From Bulleidia sp. (GTDB taxonomy: Bacteria; Bacillota_I; Bacilli_A; Erysipelotrichales; Erysipelotrichaceae), in assembly GCA_016293365.1 (NCBI GenBank), contig JAEDEK010000020.1, forward strand, positions 1-19,122: a stretch of 19,122 nucleotides of DNA, given 5' to 3'. Position 1 is the stretch's first letter, and each line of letters begins with the position of its first letter. The notes under the pieces are model-generated. The model worked only from the letters and a program-made list of their open reading frames with translations, was not told the DNA's origin and searched no databases. A program made the position numbers and the translations under genes. Positions 1 to 5,747 of this stretch are shown here, piece after piece.

Positions 1-182
1 ATTGAACCGGATCCGATTTTATATTTCCCATTTTTCTTTCTTGCGATCGGTACATCAAATTTATCAGTTTTTCTGATCAAAGATGTATCCACTCCTCTTT
101 TTGCATCACCTTTATGAATATAACAGTGCATGCATCCTTCACTTTTTCTGTGACACCCACGCCATGGATTCCATATTGCCAT
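1..182 (-). CDS. DUF5131 family protein (phage Gp37/Gp68-like), N-terminal fragment
   Basis: A reading frame entering from the left edge on the minus strand starts at ATG 182 and runs open for 60 codons to position 1, so the C-terminus lies outside the window. The protein begins MAIWNPWRGCHRKSEGCMHC, followed by YIHKGDAKRGVD and then a charged stretch ending near KIGSGS. The NPW-x-GCH opening, the Cys cluster (C10, C17, C20) and the D-A-K-R-G-x-D segment match the start of the DUF5131/Gp37-Gp68 family as I remember it. That family is found in phages and bacterial chromosomes and its biochemical role is not settled. The start is supported by a GAGGTG ribosome binding site five bases upstream (188-193). 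No separate promoter is evident between it and the GH1 terminator at 203-247, so it may have its own weak promoter or receive read-through from GH1. Family assignment is from recalled sequence features, not from a search. Confidence 0.72.
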   Translation of the reverse strand, partial: MAIWNPWRGCHRKSEGCMHCYIHKGDAKRGVDTSLIRKTDKFDVPIARKKNGKYKIGSGS

Positions 183-202
183 GATTCACCTCGAAACAAT
201 CG

Positions 203-247
203 TAAACAAAAAGGTAACAGGCTGCAATACCTGTTACCTCTGTTTAC
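203..247 (-). terminator. Intrinsic terminator of the GH1 gene
   Basis: Inverted repeat AGGTAACAG (212-220) and CTGTTACCT (231-239) with a 10-base loop. On the minus strand it is followed by TTTTGTTTAC. It begins 8 bases past the GH1 stop. It also lies just upstream of the DUF5131 start at 182, so it would insulate that gene or act as an attenuator for it. Confidence 0.8.
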
Positions 248-254
248 AATTCAA

Positions 255-1733
255 TCAGTCGAGATCTTCGCCGTTGGACTTGTATACCTTCTGGATGTAA
301 CCGAAGGACTTCTTCTTGGAACGGGAGAGATCGCCATTTCCGTCATCATCCATGTCAACATAGATGAAGCCATAACGCTTTCTCATTTCACCAGTACCAG
401 CAGATACAACGTCAATGAAGCCCCATGGTGTGTAACCCATCAGATCAACACCATCGATTTCAACAGCATCCTTCATTGTCTGGATGTGTGTACGCATGTA
501 GTCAATACGGTAGTCATCGTTGATGGAACCATCTTCTTCAACCTTATCGATTGCACCAAGACCGTTTTCAACAACCATTGTTGGGATCTGATATCTGTCC
601 CAGATTTCGTTCAGAACAATACGCAGTCCGAGTGGGTCAATTGTCCAGCCCCATTCAGAAGCCTGCAGATATGGGTTCTTGACACCATGTGTCTGGTTAC
701 CAGCAGATTCACCTAACTTTTCAGGATGAGCTGCGATAGCCTGAGAGCTGTAGTAGGAGAATGAGTAGAAGTCTACTGTACCTTCTCTTAACAGTTCATC
801 ATCACCTGGTTCCTTCTTGAGTTCAATGCCTTCTCTTTTGAGGTAGTTGACCTTCCATGCAGGATAGTAACCACGAACCTGAACATCACCATAGAACCAC
901 TTCATGTTGTGAGCGGATTCAACTTCAGCCCATACATCTTCAGGGTTGCAGGAATATGGATAGGAAGCACCATGAGCAATCATCAGACCAACCTTGTTTT
1001 CAGGGTCAACTTCATGAGCCTTCTTTACTGCATAAGCGCTACCTACAAACAGGTGCCATCTGCACTGTTCTGCATTCTGCTTGTTGGAGATGTGTTCATG
1101 AACACCATTCATCATGAAGTTTGTGTTGATGTTGATTTCGTTGATTGTCAGCCAGTACTTGACCAGTCCCTTATATCTAGTCAGGATTGTATCACAGTAT
1201 CTTTCGAATGCTTCCAGAGTATGTCTGGATACCCAACCATCATATTCATTTGCCAGATGCAGTGGGCAGTCAAAATGATAGATTGTTACCAGTGGTTCAA
1301 TACCATACTTGTGGCATTCCTTGAAGACATCTTCATAGAACTTCAGACCTTCTTCATTTGGTGTTTCATCATCGCCATTTGGGAAGATTCTTGTCCAGTT
1401 GATGGAAAGACGGTAAACATTGCATCCCATTTCAGCAAATAATGCGATGTCTTCCTTCCAGTGATGATAGAAGTCAGTAGCAACATGAGATGGATAGTAT
1501 GTATCCGGATCTACAATAGCCTTTGCTCCTGCTGGAATTTCATCACGTCCACCGAATGTTGCACGTGTACCGTCAGCCAGTTCAACAATGAACTTTCTTG
1601 GAATGTTGTGGATACCATCGCCACCAGTAAGAGTATCTGCTACTGCAAGACCCTTACCACCGGAAAGATAACCACCTTCATACTGATTGGCAGCTGTTGC
1701 GCCGCCCCATAAAAAACCTTTTGGGAATGACAT
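255..1733 (-). CDS. 6-phospho-beta-glucosidase, glycoside hydrolase family 1
   Basis: A 492-residue cytoplasmic GH1 enzyme that hydrolyses phosphorylated beta-glucosides after PTS uptake. The N-terminus MSFPKGFLWGGATAANQYEG is the classic GH1 opening. The catalytic acid/base is E199 in LTINEI and the nucleophile is E389 in VVENGLG. The phosphate-binding signature of the 6-phospho subgroup is present: S444, K452 and Y454 in SAGTGEMRKRYGF. This separates it from plain beta-glucosidases. Residues about 33-80 carry an insert (IPRKFIVELADGTRATFGG) before the DFYHHWKED segment, as in AscB/BglA-type enzymes. The start at 1733 is the only good one. Its GGAGGA ribosome site (1747-1752) sits 13 bases away, which is long. 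No PTS gene for beta-glucosides is adjacent. The mannose-family PTS at 14.4-16.5 kb is distant and need not be its partner. Length and motifs match the family, so the call is firm; the exact sugar is not resolved. Confidence 0.93.
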   Translation of the reverse strand: MSFPKGFLWGGATAANQYEGGYLSGGKGLAVADTLTGGDGIHNIPRKFIVELADGTRATFGGRDEIPAGAKAIVDPDTYYPSHVATDFYHHWKEDIALFAEMGCNVYRLSINWTRIFPNGDDETPNEEGLKFYEDVFKECHKYGIEPLVTIYHFDCPLHLANEYDGWVSRHTLEAFERYCDTILTRYKGLVKYWLTINEININTNFMMNGVHEHISNKQNAEQCRWHLFVGSAYAVKKAHEVDPENKVGLMIAHGASYPYSCNPEDVWAEVESAHNMKWFYGDVQVRGYYPAWKVNYLKREGIELKKEPGDDELLREGTVDFYSFSYYSSQAIAAHPEKLGESAGNQTHGVKNPYLQASEWGWTIDPLGLRIVLNEIWDRYQIPTMVVENGLGAIDKVEEDGSINDDYRIDYMRTHIQTMKDAVEIDGVDLMGYTPWGFIDVVSAGTGEMRKRYGFIYVDMDDDGNGDLSRSKKKSFGYIQKVYKSNGEDLD

Positions 1734-1760
1734 ATTTCTTATTTTTTCCTCCGTGGTTTT

Positions 1761-1782
1761 ATTATAACTGTAAACCGTTACA
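1761..1782 (-). promoter_or_regulatory. Promoter -10 and cre/LacI-like operator for GH1
   Basis: A minus-strand -10 box TATAAT (1761-1766) lies directly next to the near-palindrome TGTAAACCGTTACA (1769-1782, plus-strand reading). It matches the cre consensus TGWAARCGYTWWCA at 12 of 14 positions; the mismatches are the two central bases. An operator overlapping the -35/-10 spacer suggests repression by CcpA or another LacI-family protein. The -35 box is weak (ACTGGA at 17-bp spacing). Confidence 0.55.
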
Positions 1783-1796
1783 TTCCAGTTCCAATT

Positions 1797-1823
1797 TAAG
1801 AAAAAAGGTGTTTTTCACACCTT
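1797..1823 (-). terminator. Intrinsic terminator of the zinc-ribbon gene
   Basis: Stem AAGGTGT (1805-1811) and ACACCTT (1817-1823) with a 5-base loop. On the minus strand it is followed by TTTTTTCTT. The stem begins inside the stop codon of the zinc-ribbon gene and separates it from GH1. Confidence 0.88.
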
Positions 1824-2185
1824 CAGAAAAACATTCTTCTTGCCGCAACGTGATCTCTTCTGCCCGGACCTTTCGCACGTACACGATAGTGACCACCGGA
1901 TACTCTTTTCTTCTTCTGATCCTGATGCAGTACTTCCGCATGTTCAGTCAGATGGAATCCTTCCTCATCCAGACTGAAATATCCTGTTTTCATCAGTTCC
2001 CCGCAGTTGGAACAGTGTGCAAAACCTTCAAGAGGCAGCTCATTGGAATCTGGATTGACTTCCATATAGCCACATACCGGGCAGTACATACCACGATAGA
2101 TTCCATTATGCGGTGTCTGCTTTTCAACAGCTTCTTCCTTCTTTTCTTTCTTATCCTTCTTCAGTTTTTTCAGAAATTCAAACAT
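1823..2185 (-). CDS. Small zinc-ribbon protein of unknown function
   Basis: A 120-residue soluble protein that I do not recognise by name. Residues 1-22 are strongly basic and acidic (MFEFLKKLKKDKKEKKEEAV), probably helical. Next comes a CPVCGY...CSNCGE pair (C35, C38, C58, C61), a four-Cys zinc ribbon with 19 residues between the knuckles. The tail is rich in Lys/Arg/Gly (RVRAKGPGRRD), suggesting nucleic-acid or ribosome contact, which is inference. Start choice: ATG 2185 has GGGAG nine bases upstream, while ATG 2191 is only three bases from it. A longer GTG-started frame to 2260 exists (N-terminal extension of 25 residues) but reads unlike a real N-terminus. The gene stands alone, with its own terminator overlapping the stop and a conspicuous palindrome 150 bases upstream. 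Function unknown. Confidence 0.7.
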   Translation of the reverse strand: MFEFLKKLKKDKKEKKEEAVEKQTPHNGIYRGMYCPVCGYMEVNPDSNELPLEGFAHCSNCGELMKTGYFSLDEEGFHLTEHAEVLHQDQKKKRVSGGHYRVRAKGPGRRDHVAARRMFF

Positions 2186-2336
2186 CTTCATCAACTCCCG
2201 TGCAGAACTATAACAGGTTTCTGTGAATTCTGCATGAAAATCAGAATAACATAATATCACATTAAATCCCCACGATTCTTCAGACAGGCTTCACATTCCA
2301 TGCACTTTCAGGACAGATAAGTACCATATCATAATC

Positions 2337-2363
2337 GTGTCAAATGAAAGAGCCATTTGACAC
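2337..2363. promoter_or_regulatory. Perfect 10-bp inverted repeat, operator-like
   Basis: GTGTCAAATG (2337-2346) and CATTTGACAC (2354-2363) flank a 7-base spacer. No T-tract follows on either strand, so a terminator is unlikely. On the minus strand the proximal arm contains a consensus TTGACA -35 hexamer (2337-2342). A poor -10 (TTATCT) lies 17 bases on, so the repeat could be an operator for the zinc-ribbon gene. Confidence 0.5.
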
Positions 2364-2390
2364 CCAATCATAACTTTTCCCCTCAATTTG

Positions 2391-2422
2391 AAAAAGGTGC
2401 TTTCTTCCCGAAGTGCCTTTTT
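2391..2422 (-). terminator. Intrinsic terminator of the HAD phosphatase gene
   Basis: AAAAAGG and CCTTTTT arms (2391-2397, 2416-2422) extend into a GU-tolerant GC core over the sequence GGTGC...GTGCC. It lies six bases past the HAD stop codon and carries A/T runs on both sides, so it could work in both directions. Confidence 0.72.
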
Positions 2423-2427
2423 CACGT

Positions 2428-3222
2428 TTACAGTACATGAAAATGCTTCAATGCATGCAGGATGCCGTCATCCCTGCAGTCAAGAGTGATATAGTCTGCA
2501 TGTGCCTTGACTTCATCTTTGGCATTTCCCATAGCAACACCGATTCCAGCATATTCCAGCATATCAGAGTCATTACCACCATCACCAAATACCATGATTT
2601 CACTGCGGTCAATACCATAGTAATCAATCATTGCCTGAATACCAGCAGGCTTTCCACCCTTTTCAGGAATCATGTCTGCAAATTCATCTGTCCATCTGGC
2701 TGACTTCATGCCTGGCGCATGTGCCACAAATGCATCATCCATTTCAGGTGGTATATATGGACAGATCTGATATGTATCATGTTCATAGGATCGTACCGGA
2801 TCCAGAACCTGTGGCATTTCATCCAGCTTGCCAAGACTTTCCAGATAATCATGCATTCCCTGATTGAAGGCAATGTCATATGACATTTCCAGTTCACAGA
2901 AAGAACAAGGATAGTCTGCATGTGCCTTGAGCCATGGCACAAGAGAATGCAGTGCTTCTTTTGGAATCGGCATATTATGAACAACTTCCTTTTCCTTATT
3001 CAGACAATACTGTCCGTTCAGAAGAATCATTCCATCCCATGGTACACTGTTGAATTTTTCTCCAAGCAAAGGAAGCTGTACCGGCGGTCTGCCACTGGCA
3101 ACAAAAATACGGATTCCTTTTGACTGCAGATCCGCAAGCATCTGTATCGTTGTATCACGCAGTTCATGCTCATCAAATGGCTTTAATGTTCCATCTATAT
3201 CAAAAAATACTGCCCGAATCAT
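2428..3222 (-). CDS. Cof-type HAD-superfamily phosphatase
   Basis: A 264-residue cytoplasmic phosphatase of the Cof/YidA-like HAD group (type IIB cap), which dephosphorylates sugar phosphates, nucleotides or cofactors; the substrate cannot be told from sequence. Motif I is FFDIDGTL with nucleophile D8 and acid/base D10. Motif II is ASGRPP (S43). Motif III lysine is K191 in GGKPAGI. Motif IV is FGDGGNDSDM (D214, D218). The cap domain lies at about residues 80-185 and is Cys/Tyr-rich. The start is ATG 3222, because GGAGGT (3227-3232) lies four bases upstream; a start four codons earlier would overlap that ribosome site. It is transcribed away from the CobW-type gene across a 116-bp gap, with a TATAAT -10 at 3247-3252 on the minus strand. 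Genes of this family are common housekeeping enzymes, so proximity to the metal-handling pair need not mean a shared role. Confidence 0.93.
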   Translation of the reverse strand: MIRAVFFDIDGTLKPFDEHELRDTTIQMLADLQSKGIRIFVASGRPPVQLPLLGEKFNSVPWDGMILLNGQYCLNKEKEVVHNMPIPKEALHSLVPWLKAHADYPCSFCELEMSYDIAFNQGMHDYLESLGKLDEMPQVLDPVRSYEHDTYQICPYIPPEMDDAFVAHAPGMKSARWTDEFADMIPEKGGKPAGIQAMIDYYGIDRSEIMVFGDGGNDSDMLEYAGIGVAMGNAKDEVKAHADYITLDCRDDGILHALKHFHVL

Positions 3223-3246
3223 AAATACCTCCACATACGTGAGGTC

Positions 3247-3310
3247 ATTATAACAACTTTTTCTCGAAATCAGGCATCATTCTTACACTTATTGACGTTT
3301 GGGGTATAAT
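3247..3310. promoter_or_regulatory. Divergent promoters for the HAD and CobW-type genes
   Basis: Plus strand: -35-like CTTACA (3282-3287), 17-bp spacer, -10 TATAAT (3305-3310), about 30 bases before the CobW-type start at 3339. Minus strand: -10 TATAAT (3247-3252) for the HAD gene, with no clear -35. I see no obvious Zur, MntR or Fur palindrome between them. Confidence 0.6.
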
Positions 3311-3338
3311 AGACAGGTGACAGAAAAGAGGTATAAAA

Positions 3339-4481
3339 ATGACAAAAGTTGATATTATCAGCGGATTCCTTGGTGCAGGCAAAACAACTCTGATCCAGAA
3401 ACTGATCAAAGAGGTATTTGCCGGCCAGAAGGTAGTCCTTGTAGAAAACGAATTCGGTGAAATCGGTATTGATGGCGGATTCCTGAAGGAAGCAGGTATC
3501 GTTGTCAATGAGATCAATGGTGGATGTGTATGCTGTACACTGCAGGGTGACTTCCAGGAAGCACTCAAAAAGGTCATGGAAACATATGAACCTGACCATA
3601 TCATCATCGAACCATCCGGCGTTGGTAAACTCTCAGACATTCTTTCCATTGTCAGATCCGTAGAAGGTCTGGAATGCAACAGCTATTCTGCTGTTGTCGA
3701 TGCAAAAAGATGTAAGATTTACCATAAGAATTTCAAGGAATTCTTTGATGATCAGATCGCAACAGCGACATGTGTCATTCTTTCCAGAACACAGGAATGC
3801 ACACATGATGTACTGCATCAGGATGTACATATCATTCATGAACTCAACCATGAAGCACATATCATCACAACTCCATGGGAAGAGCTGACAGGCCAGGCCA
3901 TCTATGATGCAATGACACATGCAACAGACGGATTCCCGGAAGAAGAGGAATGTGAATGCTGCTGTGGTCACCACCACCATGATGAAGACGAAGAGTGCTG
4001 CTGTGGTCACCACCATCATGATGAAGATGAGGAATGCTGTTGCGGTCATCACCATCATGATGAAGATGAAGAATGCTGCTGTGGTCACCACCATCATGAC
4101 AACCATGAAGCAGTAGAAGCTGCCAATGCAGGTCTGAAAGAAGGTAACCGTGTCCATATCGGTGCTGAAGAACATGATCACCACCATCACCATCATCACC
4201 ATCACCATGGCCATGATGCAGATGAAGTATTTGATTCTATCGGTATTGAAACAATCAATACATATACAGAAGAAGAGATCCAGGAAGCACTGTCTCATCT
4301 TGGTGAAAACATCATCCGTGCAAAGGGAATTGTTCCTACTGCAGATGGCTGGCTGTTTTTTGACTATGTGCCAGGAGATGTGGATATCCGCAAGGGATCC
4401 GCTGCTTATACCGGCCTGATTACAGTCATCGGTGAAAAGGTTGATGTTGAAGAAATCAAGACACTCTTTAAGGTGAACTGA
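3339..4481 (+). CDS. CobW/COG0523 G3E-type GTPase with Cys/His-rich metal-binding insert
   Basis: A 380-residue cytoplasmic P-loop GTPase of the G3E/COG0523 family, whose members act as metallochaperones or metal-insertion proteins (zinc, cobalt, iron). Walker A is GFLGAGKTT (residues 9-17). The family metal motif CxCC is GGCVCC (C63, C65, C66). The switch-like EPSG is at 91-94. The guanine-specificity position reads SRTQ rather than NKxD, a variant I associate with Bacillota members. An ITTPWEEL segment follows. Residues about 206-257 are four tandem copies of ECCCGHHHHDEDE, and a second run of ten consecutive histidines follows near residue 281. The CobW C-terminal domain (about 300-380) is intact. 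The ribosome site GAGGT lies seven bases before ATG 3339. The stop is one base before the next gene's ATG, so the two are translationally coupled. The metal is not identified; Zn or Ni are likely from the ligands. The family is firm; the insert is unusually elaborate. Confidence 0.93.
   Translation: MTKVDIISGFLGAGKTTLIQKLIKEVFAGQKVVLVENEFGEIGIDGGFLKEAGIVVNEINGGCVCCTLQGDFQEALKKVMETYEPDHIIIEPSGVGKLSDILSIVRSVEGLECNSYSAVVDAKRCKIYHKNFKEFFDDQIATATCVILSRTQECTHDVLHQDVHIIHELNHEAHIITTPWEELTGQAIYDAMTHATDGFPEEEECECCCGHHHHDEDEECCCGHHHHDEDEECCCGHHHHDEDEECCCGHHHHDNHEAVEAANAGLKEGNRVHIGAEEHDHHHHHHHHHHGHDADEVFDSIGIETINTYTEEEIQEALSHLGENIIRAKGIVPTADGWLFFDYVPGDVDIRKGSAAYTGLITVIGEKVDVEEIKTLFKVN
3954..4109 (+). repeat. 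Four tandem 39-bp coding repeats (Cys/His metal-binding)
   Basis: Units at 3954-3992, 3993-4031, 4032-4070 and 4071-4109, each encoding E-CCC-G-HHHH-D-acidic. The first three are protein-identical but differ at synonymous sites, for example TGC/TGT for Cys and CAC/CAT for His. The fourth diverges in its last three codons (NHE). Together they supply 12 Cys and 16 His. The pattern suggests expansion by duplication followed by selection on the protein. Confidence 0.95.
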
Positions 4482-4482
4482 T

Positions 4483-5424
4483 ATGGCAGCACCTGTCTAT
4501 CTGTTTACCGGATTTCTGGATTCCGGCAAAACCACGTTAATCAAAGATACATTAAATGATCCTTCCTTTATGGATGAAGGATCCCGTACATTATTACTCT
4601 GCTTCGAACAGGGAGAAACTGAATATGGCGAAACCTTCCTGGAAGAAAAGAATACCTTTGTGGAATACTTTGATAATCCTGAAGATTTTACAGCTGAAAA
4701 GATTCATGAACTGGATACCATTTACCATCCGGATCAGGTATTCATTGAATGGAATGGTACAGTAGCCATTCCGGATCTGCTGTTATCCGATATGCCGGAC
4801 TACTGGCCATTGGTACAGATACTGACTACCGTAGATGCATCCACATTTGAAATGTATATGGGACCATTACGTTCCATGATGTTCGAACAGCTCCGTTACA
4901 GTGACACGATCATCTGTAACAGATGTGATGAAAATACTTCTGCATCCTTATTACGTGGTAATATCAAAGCCATCAACCGCAGGGGTCAGATCTACTATGA
5001 AGGATATTTTGGACAGCCTGCCATTATGAAGGACAATGGTCTTCCATTCAACATTGATGATCCGATTCTGGATATCAAAGATGAAGACTATGGCCTGTGG
5101 TATATGGATGCTTCTGAAAACCCTCAGAAATATGCAGGTAAGGAAGTCATTCTGCGTGGCTTCTATGCAGAACAGCTTCCTGGCTATAAACAGACGATGA
5201 TCCTTGGCAGACGTGCACTTGTATGTTGTGAAGCCGATACTTCTCTATGTGGCATCACAGTAACAGGAGTCAAGATCTGGGAGCTTGAAATCGGCGACTG
5301 GGTTGAAGTACAGGGTGTTCTAAAACCTGTCCCAATTGAAGGCGGTGGAGAAACAGTTGTCCTCTATGCCAACAGAATTGCCCGCTATCCAAAACCGGAA
5401 GAAGAATTTGTTACATTCTCCTGA
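4483..5424 (+). CDS. CobW-like P-loop protein fused to a DUF1980-like C-terminal domain
   Basis: A 313-residue protein coupled to the upstream G3E GTPase (1-base gap, AAGGTG ribosome site inside the upstream gene's end). The N-terminal half (about 1-190) is CobW-like: Walker A GFLDSGKTT near residues 10-18. Key family signatures have changed: no CxCC after strand 2, IEWNGT in place of the EPSG region, and CNRCDEN where NKxD is expected. Nucleotide binding is likely; GTP specificity is uncertain. The C-terminal part (about 205-313) looks like the DUF1980/TIGR03943 (YcgQ) domain: KEVILRGF, a GRRALVCCEADTSLCGI segment with paired Cys, then WVEVQGVL and an IARYPKPEEEFV ending. YcgQ proteins usually partner with the YcgR (DUF318) permease, which is absent here. 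A role in metal or small-molecule handling with the upstream GTPase is inferred. A terminator follows at once. Confidence 0.8.
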   Translation: MAAPVYLFTGFLDSGKTTLIKDTLNDPSFMDEGSRTLLLCFEQGETEYGETFLEEKNTFVEYFDNPEDFTAEKIHELDTIYHPDQVFIEWNGTVAIPDLLLSDMPDYWPLVQILTTVDASTFEMYMGPLRSMMFEQLRYSDTIICNRCDENTSASLLRGNIKAINRRGQIYYEGYFGQPAIMKDNGLPFNIDDPILDIKDEDYGLWYMDASENPQKYAGKEVILRGFYAEQLPGYKQTMILGRRALVCCEADTSLCGITVTGVKIWELEIGDWVEVQGVLKPVPIEGGGETVVLYANRIARYPKPEEEFVTFS

Positions 5425-5435
5425 TGAATATGAAT

Positions 5436-5490
5436 AAGCTGATGAAGAAGCTCAATATTGTGAGTATATCTTGATCAGCTTTTCTTTTTC
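5436..5490 (+). terminator. Intrinsic terminator of the CobW-type pair
   Basis: AAGCTGAT (5436-5443) pairs with ATCAGCTT (5474-5481), with an inner CTCA/TGAG helix, followed by TTTCTTTTTCTTC. It begins 12 bases past the second gene's stop and ends the two-gene operon. Confidence 0.83.
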
Positions 5491-5517
5491 TTCTAACGGT
5501 TCATTCAGCCTGGTTAT

Positions 5518-5563
5518 TTCAATGAAATTCGGCTATTATTATTGTTAGCCGAATTTCATTGAA
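5518..5563. repeat. Perfect 18-bp inverted repeat with 10-base loop
   Basis: Arms TTCAATGAAATTCGGCTA (5518-5535) and its exact reverse complement (5546-5563) flank the loop TTATTATTGT. No U-tract follows on either strand, and a normal terminator already lies 30 bases upstream. It could be a structured RNA, a protein-binding site or a small miniature-element remnant. Confidence 0.85.
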
Positions 5564-5726
5564 TTCAGAGATTTTCCATACTTTGTAACGACATGCAAAA
5601 AGTTCAATCAGGATATCCTCCTTTGCTGTACGCCATCAGCCATTCTGTTTTTCAATTCCTTTTTACACCCATTTCCCATTTTCTTAATAAAAAACACATT
5701 TTTGTACCATCTTTTCTTCAGAAAGC

Positions 5727-5737
5727 TATGATATAGT
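5727..5737 (+). promoter_or_regulatory. Probable -10 region of the LTA-synthase-like gene
   Basis: TATGAT (5727-5732) overlapping TATAGT (5732-5737). The best -35 candidate, TTGTAC at 5702, gives a long 19-bp spacer to TATGAT. If used, transcription would begin near 5739-5745. That is almost at the ATG at 5748, or about 55 bases before the TTG at 5796. Confidence 0.4.
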
Positions 5738-5747
5738 ATTGCGTGTT

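Larger units (their letters stand above)
5425..5747. other. Gene-free intergenic stretch
   Basis: This 323-bp stretch holds the operon terminator (5436-5490), a perfect 18-bp inverted repeat (5518-5563), and AT-rich sequence before the LTA-synthase-like gene. On the minus strand there is a full AAGGAGG ribosome-site match (5617-5623), nine bases before a TTG (5605-5607). That TTG opens a 20-codon frame ending at 5545. I do not regard it as a supported gene. No RNA gene is recognisable. Confidence 0.6.

Noticed and set aside
909..1442. 177-codon plus-strand frame antisense to GH1
   Set aside because: A shadow frame; GH1 catalytic motifs on the other strand are unambiguous.
3954..4109. Tandem 39-bp repeats as a possible CRISPR array
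   Set aside because: Units are contiguous without spacers, in frame and protein-coding within the GTPase gene.
3633..4298. 221-codon minus-strand frame opposite the CobW-type gene
   Set aside because: The Met/Val/Ala/Thr-rich product is the mirror of the Cys/His repeats; no start signal.
5427..5475. 16-codon plus-strand frame starting at the ATG inside CTGATGAATATG
   Set aside because: It lies over the operon terminator, lacks an independent ribosome site and has no visible feature.
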